NCBI GenBank assembly: GCA_963969345.1 | Contig: OZ017769.1 | Location: forward strand, 5,087,725 to 5,151,724 | Source of the DNA: Turbatrix aceti | Taxonomy: Eukaryota > Nematoda > Chromadorea > Rhabditida > Panagrolaimidae | Length of the DNA stretch: 64,000 nt | Direction: 5' to 3' | Part shown: piece after piece, positions 10,674-21,484 of the stretch | Position numbering within the stretch: position 1 is the stretch's first letter | How the letters are laid out: the number at the start of each line of letters is the position of its first letter | Notes under the pieces: model-generated | Databases searched by the model: none | What the model was told of the DNA's origin: nothing | Seen by the model: the letters and a program-made list of their open reading frames with translations, nothing else | Made by a program: the position numbers and the translations under genes

Positions 10674-13600
10674 ATGTCCCGGATACGGACACGCGCGTCT
10701 CATGCCACCCTGCTCCGGCTTCTGCCAATTCTATTAATCTCAACGCTCGTCGTCTCTTCAGCCTCGGAACGGGTCGTGAGGACGATCAATCTTCTGGGAG
10801 GTGAGTTTCTGTTTTTTTCGGGATAACGGGATCTTCGGAAATCGAGTCGAGCTCCTAATATGCATTATATTAAAGTAGGGCAACCTCAATCGCGCTGATT
10901 TCAACGCTTGATTTTTTTCTGCGTGTAAAAAATCCTTCTATCAAGATGCAACTCAACTTTGACTCAACGAAGTGTTGTATTGCTCTTTTGTGGGTGACCT
11001 GTAATCGTAATCGAGTTCCAAACTCGATCGGGTTTCAGATCAGCCTTTCTTTTCATTTCTGTTCTGTGCACACCAAATTTTGTTCGTTGTTGCTCGCATG
11101 TCCCGAAAACAGTTGGAGACCGCACCACGACTTGCCTCGGGGCTAGCTGCAAGTTGCTGTCGTTTAACCCAAATTTCACTTTTCGGGCTTTCACATCTCT
11201 TCACGCAATTATCCCGGGGGATCGAACGCTCGATTGAAACCCCGTACGTCAAGTGCATGCGCAAACAATCAAATAATCGCCACTTTCACTGCCTGTGATC
11301 CGGTCGCTATCGCACACGCTCTTTTGCTCTCGTTTGCTCTCGATCCCGATTCCGATGTGTAATCGTACTGCTGCTGCCGACATCAAAGCTCGCGCTTGCG
11401 CTCGTTCGATGCTGAACCGCCGTTTTTGTCGCCAGAACGTGTAAAAGCCATAAAAACATGCTTGTCTCTCCTTCGGATCTCTCTGTGGCGCGCTGTCAAC
11501 CTTGAACATCATCCTCCGCCTGATCTAAAAAAGCAGCGCTGTCCGGAGTCTTCAAATTTTGACAAATGTCAAAACAACGACAACTAATTCGACAGCGTGC
11601 AGATGCTATCGGAGCTCGCAGCTCATGACTGTCCCCACAAGGCAGGGCGCATGCAATTCTTATCAGAGTTGTTCGATGCTCACCAAATTGCTCCTGCTCA
11701 CTGCTCGCTCCTGCTCAGCTCACGAGCGCGAGCGGAGCGAGCGCGAAAAATTGGAGTGTTCAATGAGCATGAGCAGAGCGAGCACGAAAAATTGAATTGC
11801 TCAAAGAGCGCGAGCAGAGCGAGCAAGAGAAATTTTTAAAATGAGCACTGCTCACTATAAATTTAGTGCTACAAATACTAAAATACTGGTAATTTCGACC
11901 AAAAACACGATGTTGGGGGTATCTCCAAGGAGTATACGGTCTTTCTTTTAGTGAGGAACTGAATTTTGGCTCAAAATTCACATTTTTATGTGTGAGCCAT
12001 GTTTGCTCATTGCTCGCTCCTGCTCAACTCACGAGCGTGAGCAGAGCAAGAGCAAAGGATCTGAGAATAAAAGAGCGCGAGCGGAGCGAGCGCGAAAATT
12101 TTAGAAACTCAAAGAGCATGAGCAGAGCGAGCACGGAAAAGTGAATTGCTCAAAGAGCGCGAGCAGAGCGAGCACTGAAAATTGTCGAATTGAACAACTC
12201 TGATTCTTATGCAATGGCTCTGGCTGACTCTCGTTCAGGCTCGCTCGCGCAGCACTCAAATTTGAATAATTTAATCGAAGGCCGCCGAGCAGTCTGGCGT
12301 GAAAATCCCGAGGGAACGATCCTTAGGACGGATGCTCCGAGGACATCAAGACAAGTGGAAGATACTATATGCACTAGAAACAGGCGAGGGAACGAGGGAA
12401 CAACTTGAAAGTCATGTCTCAATAACTCGGAAACGATAAAGTGTTTCTTTGTTTACCCAACAATTTACCGTATTTCAATAGACTTACTTCTGTCTAATTC
12501 TTGTGTCTCACAACGAAAATCAATGAAATATGTTTCTTTGCAATTTACAGTAGATGAATAACTTCTGTACGTCAATTTTGTGTCTCACAACGAAAATCAA
12601 GGACATCTAAAAAAATATCCTCCGCCTTTTGGTGTCTCACGACGAAAATCTGGATATCTCGAAACCGACATATTTTACAGTTTTTATTTTTTCAGACGAA
12701 AAAGTAGCCCGATTCAGCGAGCTCTCGAGAACAGACTACTTCCGATTGCTTCAAGTTGACGGCGACTATGTTATTGTCGGTGCTGCGTAAGTGTAAAACA
12801 GATTTAACGCTTCGTTCACGCCCGGGGCACTGGATTGGATTACGACCGGTAGGCACACACACCGAGTGTTGCGACCGGGTCGTAAAAGTGACGGGCTCGT
12901 AAGGCCGTTGACGAAGCGCCAAAAGTCGTAAACCCATCACTTCTACCGTATCCCTTGCAGAGACACCATGTTCAACTTGACCGTCCAGCCCGAGATCGGC
13001 GGCGGCGTGGGCATCTATAATCAGAGTCAGCCTTATCGCTGGGAAGCCGATGACGCGACCCTCGACGAATGCCAGCGCAAGGCCGATCCCGAAGAGTGCC
13101 ATAATTTTGTACGCATCGTCGCGCCTCATAAAGCGACGGGTGAACTGCTGATTTGTGGCACGCATGCTTACAAGCCAAAATGTCGGGTCGTTGATCGCGC
13201 GACGCTGGAGCAGGTCCGCGATTTTCCGGGCATCGGAGTGGTTCCCTATGATCCGAAGGCGAATTTCACGTACGTCCTCGACGGTCAAGCGCTGTTTACT
13301 GCGACGACTTCTGATTTTGCTGGTTTGGATTCGCTCATTTACCGGCGAGGAATCGGGCAGCGCAGTGACGAGGACGATGACATCCGAACGGAAAAGAGTA
13401 ATCTCAACTTTCTCAATTCGCCGCAATTTGTGAGCTCTATTTCGACGAACAGAGTACGTTTTTTTTGAATTTTCTCGCAATTTGGACGGATTTAATTAAT
13501 CAAAAAATTTTCAGTACGTGTACTTTTTCTACCACGAGCTCTCCTCCGAAAGCGACGTCCTCAACAACAACCCAGGCACATTTTCCCGGGTTGCACGGGT

Positions 13601-15174
13601 CTGCAAAAACGACCGCGGCGGCCCGGACGTGTTCCGCAACGAGTGGACTTCTTTCGTCAAAGCCCGTCTGCGATGCTCAATTCCCGGCGCGAAGGTATTC
13701 TTCTTCGACCACATGGTCGGCACCCATTTTGACCCGGCCTCCGACGTCCTCTACGCCACGTTTGTCTCAGAATACGAATTCCTGAGTCACAGCGTGGTCT
13801 GTGCGTTTCGGATTTCGGATATTGATCAGCTCTTCAAAGTGCCTGTCTACCTCGAAAAACAGCGCAACGGATACCGTCGCGTCCAGCGCGACTCGCATGC
13901 TCTCACGGGCCAGTGCCATAACGACAGTCGTGCTCTCACCCAACAGCAGATGACCGCGGTCAAATCCGCGCCGCTCATCGCCGAGATGGTGCCAAACGTG
14001 TTTGGACGCGCGGTTGGGGTTTACCAGGGCGCGGATCGCTATAATCACATCGCCGTGCTGCCCGCTTCGAACCCAACAAGCGCGGGTGTTATTTTTGTGG
14101 GAACAAATCAGGGCAACGTGCTCCGGCTAGCTGACGTACGGAACGTGCCAGGCGCGACTTTTGAGGAAAACGATCCGCTGGTCAAAGTCGGCATCACAAA
14201 GCTTGCTGACGGAGCGATTCGGGCTCTTCGAATTGTCTCGGAACGATTTCTAGTCGCGGTTACTGATGCTGAAGTGGTCGCTGTTTCCCTTTGGCAGTGC
14301 GACGTCTACGCAACCTGTCAGGCTTGTGTCGAGGCCAGGGACCCTCTTTGCGGTTGGAGCTCGGCCGAGGCGAAATGCGCGGCTTTCAGGTGAGTTCTGC
14401 TGATTTTGAGGGGTGAATACATGTAAAATGTTGTTTTTTTTCAGTTCAAAGACGAGCAAAATGATCCAAAATATTGCAACTGGTAATTCATCTGCCTGCC
14501 CCTACGTCACAGTGGCGTCCAGGGGCAGCGCGATTGTTCCGAGTGCCAAAAACAACATATCCCCAAACCTGACGACCAGCACCCGGGCTGAATCTTCGAA
14601 ACTAGCCCCCCAGCCGGAATCTTTACCCAACTGCACCTGCGATGGGGCCCAAAATCTACCCACCTGCGACGTCTGTCCCGTCGGGGGATCCATCGTGCTG
14701 GCGTGGCTGTCGAACAACTGGACAATCGTTCTCTGCGTCATCCAACCCTTCCTCTTCGTCCTCTTTTACCTGTTCTGCTACCGAGGCCGAACTTCCTCCT
14801 CCAAAGCCGGCCTCAGTCCTACCCTGACATCACAAACTACCAACTCTAGCTACATCACCGCGTATGGCGATTCCAAATTCATAGAACCCACCCGGCAGCC
14901 TGCGTCTCTGACAAAGCACATCGCAATGCAGTCGACGGACTTTACTCGACCACCCACAGGTGCTCGATACATGTCACCTGTTACCTCGGAGCCTGAGCCA
15001 TTCACGCAGCTCGAGGTGATGTCGGAGAGCAGCACGTACATGGGCTACCCGCCCAAGCCTATCCTCTACTCCGGCGACCTGGGCTACGACTCGCTGAGCA
15101 GCTCCGGGAGTAACGGTGACAGCTCGGTCCCGCCCTATCCGCCGCCCCGAACCAGTCACTGGCACGCACCGTGA
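10674..15174 (+). CDS. Transmembrane semaphorin (class 1/6 type)
   Basis: Guidance ligand that binds plexins at the cell surface. Exons 10674-10800, 12696-12786, 12961-13453, 13515-14389 and 14445-15174 join in phase to 771 residues. Residues 1-33 form a signal peptide with a Leu/Ile core. A sema domain follows (about 45-490), with family landmarks such as TMFNLTV, YVYFFYHE, RVARVCKNDRGG, FDHMVGTHFDP and FVGTNQGNVLR. A PSI module starts near 497 (C-D-V-Y-A-T-C-Q-A-C through DPLCGWSS). There is no immunoglobulin domain. A single membrane span (WTIVLCVIQPFLFVLFYLFCY) lies near residues 620-640, followed by a 130-residue Ser/Pro/Tyr-rich cytoplasmic tail. This order (sema, PSI, span, short tail) is that of invertebrate Sema1 and vertebrate Sema6. 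Intron 1 (1.9 kb) is full of repeats. The family is certain; the exact class is inferred. Confidence 0.95.
11665..12190. repeat. GAGC-rich palindromic repeat cluster in semaphorin intron 1
   Basis: Iterated units combining GCTCGCTCCTGCTCA-type and GAGCGCGAGCGGAGCGAGCGCG-type halves, so each unit can fold on itself. Two related blocks (about 11665-11860 and 12000-12190) are separated by unrelated sequence. A related GAGC-rich patch occurs near 26540-26610 in intron 1 of the right-hand F-box gene. This looks like a non-autonomous foldback element family. There is no coding potential. Confidence 0.65.
12490..12665. repeat. Imperfect tandem array with TGTCTCACAACGAAAATC motif
   Basis: Three spaced copies of TGTCTCAC(A/G)ACGAAAATC lie just upstream of semaphorin exon 2. 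The core (CAACGAAAA) also recurs in arrays at 34302-34450 and 40650-40806. Confidence 0.6.
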
Positions 15175-15762
15175 CGATCTCTGTCCTCTGCCTTCGCTTG
15201 CCCTCGTGCCATAGAAGTAATAGTTTCTCTTTTATTTTCTTTCATTTGTCTTCCACGCATTGAATTACGGGTTTCCTATGTACAGAGTACAGTTAGCCGA
15301 TAAAGATACGTATTTTTTTTGTTTTTTTGCCTGAGAAGAAGCAGCTCGAAGCAAGAAACAAACAAACGAACGCGGATGCGGATGTCTCGAAAAAGTGTAA
15401 AATCACACCCCAGCTGCGTTTGGATTTATACTGCTGCGCCATGTGCTGCGGCTGCGGCGGCAGAAGGTGTAGCGGTCGCGGTCGGGGTCGTAAGACATGC
15501 CCTGGGGCAAGGCGCGTTTTAAATGCCGACCAAACAGATGGCTTCCGCAAGATCACTGCACTCGTTTCCGCCCGGCAGCCCCGTCAGCTTGTCCACGGAG
15601 GGATCTCAGGAGTCAGCGGCGCGGCAGCGGTTTGTTTGTTTGTTTGTCTTCGACGCGGTCGTTTTCATTTTGTGCGCAGGATCAATATTGGGACGAGATT
15701 TGACAAGTGTAGCTGCCTGCTCTTTGGTGCACTGAACTCTGACACTTTTTGCAAATCCAGAA

Positions 15763-16755
15763 ATGGTCGTCACCAGGAAGTGGAAATACCGGGCTTCGCC
15801 TGCTGTTGTCACCGTTACGTTCGCTATTACGGCACGTGAGTCTCTTTTTTTCTGATCCGATTTTTGGAGCTAGGGTTGATCTGCAGAAAGCCAGGGGCCG
15901 CCGAGTATCGAGCTCCGGAGCGTGCATAAGTCGACTGCAGCCCCGATCGACTCTTCCGGCCCCCTGAGCCCCCTCAACCCCATCGACCCATCCGACCGCC
16001 TCGCCAGACTCCGGCGCTACAGTCTGACAAAAACGCAGTCGGACAGCTTTGTGCAGCTCTCGAGGAGGCACTACGTCCGGCCCTCGCCGATCCGACAGCA
16101 GCAATTAGCTGGGGGCGAGACGTCCTCTCGACATGTCGAGTACAAAAGCGAGAACGCCTGGGAAAGCTGCGTAGTCAAGAGCAGCACAGGCAAGTGACTT
16201 CACGTAGTTTGTTCTTGTTCAAAGCAGGATGAGTGCTTCAGTCGGCGATGTGGGACCTCTCTTCGCCAAGTTCCGGGGTCTGGAAGCCAAGCAGACCGCA
16301 GACGGCCGGGATGATGTCTACGCCGCGGATTACGTGCCTCGCAAGTATTCCAAGGACTCTGCGGAGTACGGCACACCCAAGCCAGGAACCCTGACCGAAG
16401 CCCGGGCCAAGAAGGCTTGTGAGTTGACTTTTAGTTGTTTTTTGTACCTTTTGTACTGTTTTCTTCAGCAAAACACGTAGCAAAAGAAATGCTAATCCTC
16501 TGCGAAGTCATTGAAGAGCACGGCAAGCCAGGTGCCGACGGCCGCACCGAGATCACCTTCGGCAAGCTCTTCCACGTGTACACGTTCATCAGCGACAAAG
16601 TGGTCGGCATGCTGCTGCGGGCACGCAAGCACGGAATGGTCGCCTTCGATGGAGAGATGCTCTTCCAGCGCCAGGATGACCATAAAGTCATTACGCTGCT
16701 GCTCTCGAAGGAGGACATCCGGCAGGCCAAGCGCGCTCTCCTTGCGTCCGAGTGA
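15763..16755 (+). CDS. ABRA/STARS-like actin-binding Rho-activating protein (costars domain)
   Basis: Actin regulator of the STARS/costars family, which in animals links actin and Rho signalling to transcription in muscle. Exons 15763-15835, 15887-16193, 16228-16418 and 16469-16755 join in phase to 285 residues. The C-terminal 120 residues carry the diagnostic costars sequence: YGTPKPGTLTEARAKKA, then FGKLFHVYTFISDKVVG, LLRARKHGMVAFDGEML and DDHKVITLLL, which align with vertebrate ABRA and ABRACL. The first about 165 residues are basic and Ser/Pro-rich with no domain I can name. It is longer than ABRACL (about 80) and shorter than vertebrate ABRA (about 380). The 5' end is less certain: an upstream exon could exist, and the ATG at 15763 follows an acceptor-like TCCAG. 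The third exon alone also has an internal ATG (16229), a possible alternative start. Confidence 0.85.
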
Positions 16756-17026
16756 TTTGTACCTACCGTAAATATAATACTTCGCCACGGCAATTGCCTT
16801 CCTTATACGTCCTTTGGGTCCGCCTAGGTTATATTTATCTTCTGGGCCGTACGTTGATGCAAATTTCAAATTTATAAATACGTGTGAGAAAATACTGTGT
16901 ACCGTAATCATACAACAGGCATTGAAAAAAGTGTTTGTAAGTATACACATTTTTACAAAAAAATGAACTTTTTGCAAAAATGTGTAAGAAAAAAGTGAAA
17001 ATGTTATACGTACAGACACTTTTTTT

Positions 17027-17683
17027 TCAGTGGGGTGGCTTTGCCTCTTCATCGGCGCGCTGTTGTTTGATCAGCGAAACAGCCCGTTCGCAGGCGGCGA
17101 CCTCGCTGAGAGCCCGTCCGACGTCAACAGGCGTGACCCCATCCCGGGACTCATCGAGGCAGAGCAGCTTGATTCGGTAGTTCTCAAGATGCGGTCTCCG
17201 GATGCTCATGTAGCAAGTTGCGAAGAAGAGTTCGTCAGAACAAAGCCCGCGCATTGAACGACGCAGACGGTCGATGAACATCAGCACTGGTTCAACTGAT
17301 GGGCCTTTCCAGTCGCCAGCCAGCGAGAGCGCCAGATTGGATTGCGGCGAGGTAGCCAAATAGCTAATGCCCAGCTCGAGTTCGAAAACGCTCAGCTCCC
17401 GGGGATGCCGAGGCTCAAAGAGGTCGCAGAGAGCGACGATCACGCTGCCCCGAAGCCGGGAAAGTATGACACTCGGCCTACGCACAAGAGGGATGCCTTT
17501 ACGGTTCATGATCTTTCGCGCTCGTTGGAAAAATCCATGCACGCAGGCCGGACTGGGCTGAGGGTCGGTGGGGAGCGGGGGAAGTTCTGCCATTGTTAAG
17601 AGGTAGGACGCGTCCTCCTGGATCCATAGCGGATATGGCGGGTGTTGTTTGAGGTTCTTTTGCGCCTTCCGGATGCCAAACAT
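17027..17683 (-). CDS. Unrecognised conserved-looking protein, 218 aa
   Basis: An open single-exon frame of 219 codons on the minus strand, with G/C-rich third positions like the confident genes. I take the ATG at 17683 (MFGIRKAQKNLK) as start; the ATG at 17593 (MAELPPLP) is an alternative. The protein has a basic, proline-containing N-terminus and a helical-looking middle (ARKIMNRKGIPLVRRP, SRLRGSVIVALCDLFEP). A motif-like SDELFFATCYMSIRRP follows, and the C-terminus is charged (RADEEAKPPH). No membrane span or signal peptide is visible, and I do not recognise the family. It lies 312 bp downstream of BBS9 on the same strand, so co-transcription is possible but not shown. Extra 5' exons cannot be excluded. 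Confidence 0.6.
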   Translation of the reverse strand: MFGIRKAQKNLKQHPPYPLWIQEDASYLLTMAELPPLPTDPQPSPACVHGFFQRARKIMNRKGIPLVRRPSVILSRLRGSVIVALCDLFEPRHPRELSVFELELGISYLATSPQSNLALSLAGDWKGPSVEPVLMFIDRLRRSMRGLCSDELFFATCYMSIRRPHLENYRIKLLCLDESRDGVTPVDVGRALSEVAACERAVSLIKQQRADEEAKPPH

Positions 17684-17995
17684 GGAATAAAAGGAATAAA
17701 GCTTCTTTGAAGAGTCAAAAACGAAGGTAAAACAAAAAATGTGCAATCAAGTGCACCAAATCACCGTTTTTTCCAGGACTAAACACCTGAACACCGTTAT
17801 TGACTGATGACCGGCGTCCAAGCCGAGCACAGCTCATGCTGCCGTTTTTTTGTTTTTTTGTAGTAGGACACACCTGGCTGATGTCCGGACCCCGTGTCAT
17901 CCCCTCTTCCCTCTCAATGAATCATGCAGATCCAAAAAAAACACAACAGTGCAGGCAAAATTTTTTTTAAGAAAAACATTGATTTATTTTTTTAT
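17684..17995. other. Intergenic gap between BBS9 and the downstream minus-strand gene
   Basis: 312 bp of AT-rich sequence with no coding potential. AATAAA-type strings on the minus strand overlap and follow the BBS9 stop, so it holds the BBS9 3' end and perhaps the leader of the next gene. Confidence 0.5.
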
Positions 17996-20988
17996 TCATT
18001 CGACAAGGGTTTCGAGCTTGACAGGCAACGCGCCGCTTTTTGGCTCGACGAACTCATCACTCGGTGCCGGATCAGCGATTTCTTCTTCGTCCTCATCCTC
18101 TTCGATGATGGAAGACAGCTGCTGGGAGCCTCCAGCTTCGCAGAGATCGACGACGGCCTGAACGAGCTGGCCAGTGTCGATTCTCTGAGCCGCGCTGGGC
18201 GATGAGAAGGCCGGCAGGACAAGCAGCAGGCGCTCTGATAGACGCTGGTCAGTGCCATCAACCAGGCTACCGTCAAAAGGCAGGTTGATGCCCCCAAGGC
18301 CCAGCAACAGGTGAAAGAGGTCCAGCACGGCACGCAGACTTTTGTTCCGAGCACCTTCGTGCTTTTTTGCGAAAGGTAGCAGTCGATCGAGCGCGTCCAT
18401 CGTTCGACCGAAGCCGTGGTTGAGGAGAGACACGACGTGTTCACCTGGCGGCTGGTTGTCCATCTTGAGCTTGGACATGAGCAGCATCTCGATATGCCGC
18501 ATCTGAACGACCAGACCGTTTGCGCGTTCTCTCTCCGCGAAAAACTGTTTTTCGAGTTCAAGATGCTCTGCGAGGAATTTGACAAAGATCTGAACGGGAA
18601 TTGACGCCATCCGGAGCGTTGCCGTGGGCTGCCGGGCGCGGAGACGTAAAATGAGTTCATCGATGACGACGAAGCAGAAATCCAGAGAGTCTGACTGCAC
18701 CCGGTACCGGTCTGGAAAAATTATTCCATCCAGGTAAAAATTTTCTGTCAGGTAAACATTTTTTGAAAACTCACTGGCTTTCGAAGAAACAAAAATAGAC
18801 ACACTGGCATCGAGGTAGAACGGCCTGAGGCCCAGGGCAGCGCCATTCTCGGAAGAAAACTCAGGAAAGAGCTCGTTGAGTCCGACAGACGCCTCCGACG
18901 AATCAATAGAAAATTTGTAGACCGCCGCCTTCTGGGCAGCAGCTTTTTCACAGGCGATCTTCAGAGGATACCTGGCGCTGCAGAAGACCGTCTCACTGGT
19001 CAGACTACTGATTGCCACGACCTTGAAGCGCAGATCGAGCACCGGGCGCTCGGCGTAGATGTTGAAGCGGAAGGTGTACTGGCTGATGGGTTCTTTTATG
19101 AGCGGACGCGTGCCTATCATGTTGCACGTCATCTCCGTGTCCAACAGAACGGTAAACTCGTTGGCGCCTTCGGCATTTATGGAGATGGATATGGTGGCAG
19201 AAGGCACTTCTTCGGGGGCGTCATACGCATTCTAAATACAAAAATTTAATCCAGCGAAGTTAAAAAAATTTATCTGACAAAAAAATATTGTGTATGTTAT
19301 TTGCATTTTTTTTGTCAAATAAAATCAATTTTAACAAATGTACCCCCTTATTTGTTCGTTTTCCTGTTCGGAAAATTTTGGTCTGTTCGTGAACGACCGA
19401 GAACAAATTTTTAAATAAAAATGTGTTCGCGAACGAACGCGAACAGGAAAAATCAAATTTGTTCGCGAACGAGCATGAACGAACGCAAGCGTTTTCTCCA
19501 CCACTTGGTCTGGATTGTCCGACCTACCGATTGCTTATCCAGTTTAATGTCGACGTCGACGTGCACCAGAGCATCATCCGGGCCTTTGGTTTGCTTTGCC
19601 TGGGCGGCCAGCTGATCTTCGTACCGCTTAAGCTCATCTCGGCGTTCCACAAAATCGAGAACCCTCGTATCAGTCGCAGGCAGACGATAAAGCGCAGGCT
19701 CTGTTCCCAAGATGCCGGCTGAAATTCGGCAGTCGTCGGAGAGCAGTGTGACAAAACTCCGCAGTCCCTCGCCGTAGGTGCCCCTGGCAACTGCAAAGGG
19801 AATAAAAGGCAGCCGGGTGGTCCAGATCATGCGGTTGTCGTCGTAGAAGAGCAGCGTCCTCGAATGGGTCGCCAGGATGTGCGAGATAACGGCGCCCTTT
19901 GTAAACACGCAGACGCCCATTGCAGGCACTTCGAGCCGGATCGTGTACCTGATAGCGCCGCCCGTCGTCAGACAGTGCAGACTGCGCTTGCAGAGGACCA
20001 CCAACGACGGCTGCGCGGGAGTTTTGCTCACGCAAACGATATCGACTGGCGTGTCGCCGAGGTTGACCTGCCACTCGACCATCAGGTCCGACGGGGTTCG
20101 GTTTACAGGGGTCGAAGTCATGTTCGAAAATCGTACCGAGGCGAGAACGCCGCCGGCTGATGTTAGAACGGAATCTGTCCGTGAACACAGCGCGACGGGA
20201 CCTGGGTGAATCTGACGATTGGGGCGCGTGAGCAGAGCGTTGCCGTCCTGGAAGAAGTGGAGCGTGCCGTTGATCGTCTGCACGCAGATCAGCGGCATGG
20301 ACGAGACTGCGCCGAAAATTCCGACGCACGCATTGTACGCGGGCTCGCCGGTGACGCGGACGGAGAGCAGGGAATCAACGCGTGCGGCTTCGCCGTCTGG
20401 AAATTGGTCAAAATGGTATTTTTTGGGGTTTTTGACTTTTAACCGAATGTCTTCATAACAGTGTTCCATTGACTCAGTTAAAAATTCAAAGTCAGAATAG
20501 ATATTTTTTATAAAAAGATTCGACTCCGGTGATTCGCGATTATTTTGAAGAAAATGTACCCTTTTTTGAGTAAAATTCCACATTTTATCAATTTAGGGTA
20601 TTTCTTGTTCATTACTACCCCCAAACCTGCCTTTAACAACGTTATAGAATCCCACATTCTTCGGATGAAGCACAGCAATCACCGGAGTGTCAAACGCAGA
20701 GAGAAAGCGTCCAACAAAAATCTGGAGCACTGGATGGGGTAACTGTTTTTCAACGAGACTCGCTGTCTCCTGGCGGTTGTCGACGTCGCGTCCAGGGTCA
20801 AGGACGGCGAGCAGGCCGTCCAGCGAGCCAACAATGATCTGGTCTGAAAAAGCATCGTTTGTATCAGCTAATAGCCGCTACAAGCATCCGGATGTCTTAC
20901 CCCGATCGTCGAAGAGGCGTGCCAGCGTAAAGGTACGAGCATTCGGGAGAGTCTGATGAAACCATTCCTGGTACTGGAAGAGCGACAT
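17996..20988 (-). CDS. BBS9: BBSome subunit BBS9 (PTHB1)
   Basis: Scaffold subunit of the BBSome, the coat complex that carries membrane proteins in and out of cilia. Exons (transcript order) 20988-20901, 20843-20631, 20396-19528, 19231-18775 and 18711-17996 join in phase to 780 residues; human BBS9 is about 890. The N-terminus MSLFQYQEWFHQTL matches the family start. The N-terminal beta-propeller is recognisable from DQIIVGSLDGLLAVL, PLICVQTINGTLHFF, VALCSRTDSVLT, LPFIPFAV and VTLLSDDCRISAGILGTEP. In the C-terminal half RYRVQSD and DELILRLRA match the conserved region, which helped place the 63-bp last intron; that intron is in frame and open, so it may be read through. The join 20631/20396 needs a GC donor (AAAG/GCAGGT). 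The third intron carries a repeat family A copy. Confidence 0.93.
19262..19490. repeat. Repeat family A, copy 2 (BBS9 intron)
   Basis: Contains the ATTTTTTTTGTCAAATAA and TTGTTCGTTTTCCTGTTCG core and ends in repeated GTTCGCGAACGAACGCGAACAGG, which is self-complementary. It lies inside the BBS9 intron 19232-19527. Confidence 0.7.
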
Positions 20989-21356
20989 GGGCGACACCGA
21001 AACTACGGCATTGGGCGAAGCCTGCGCCGCGTCTCGCTTTTATTTGAGTCGCCATGACAACAGCAGAGGCACCGACTGTCGAGCGTGACTGGCCACAAAA
21101 ACTATGGGTTGGCAAAAAAATTCACTGTCATGCGCACAAAAAATTTTAAAAAAATTGTAATTAAAATTATTACCGTAGTCATTACAGTATTTGTTTGCGT
21201 CCAACAATTTTTTGAATTGCATTTATTGCGTGCGATGAAGAATTCTGAACTGTTTCGAATACCAGCACCGATTGTTTCCTAATACCCATACTAATGTTAC
21301 AAACTTTTGATTTTGTTTAATTCCCCTGGTGAATTAATTTTTGGTAAAAAACATTT

Positions 21357-21384
21357 GTTCCCGCACTTTTGACGCACCCTGTAT
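21357..21384 (-). mobile_element. Tc1/mariner-like terminal sequence (left arm)
   Basis: Reads on the minus strand as TACAGGGTGCGTCAAAAGTG followed by CGGGAAC, the kind of end seen on IS630-Tc1-mariner elements and their MITEs. The mirror copy lies at 28252-28278 in the right arm. No transposase ORF is present, so it is a remnant or non-autonomous element. Confidence 0.5.
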
Positions 21385-21484
21385 ATATGCACATACTCAA
21401 TGTTAGCTTTTTATTCAGAAACACCAGAAACACATTCAAAAGACACCGGTGGTCGCGCGACAAGGGCCAGCTTGCAGGCAAAGA

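Noticed and set aside
12692..13480. 262-residue ORF on the minus strand
   Set aside because: Antisense to semaphorin exons 2-3; crosses real splice sites and shows no protein character.
20897..21115. Minus-strand ORF overlapping the BBS9 start
   Set aside because: Formed by the edge of the inverted repeat (similar ORF near 28510); not a gene.
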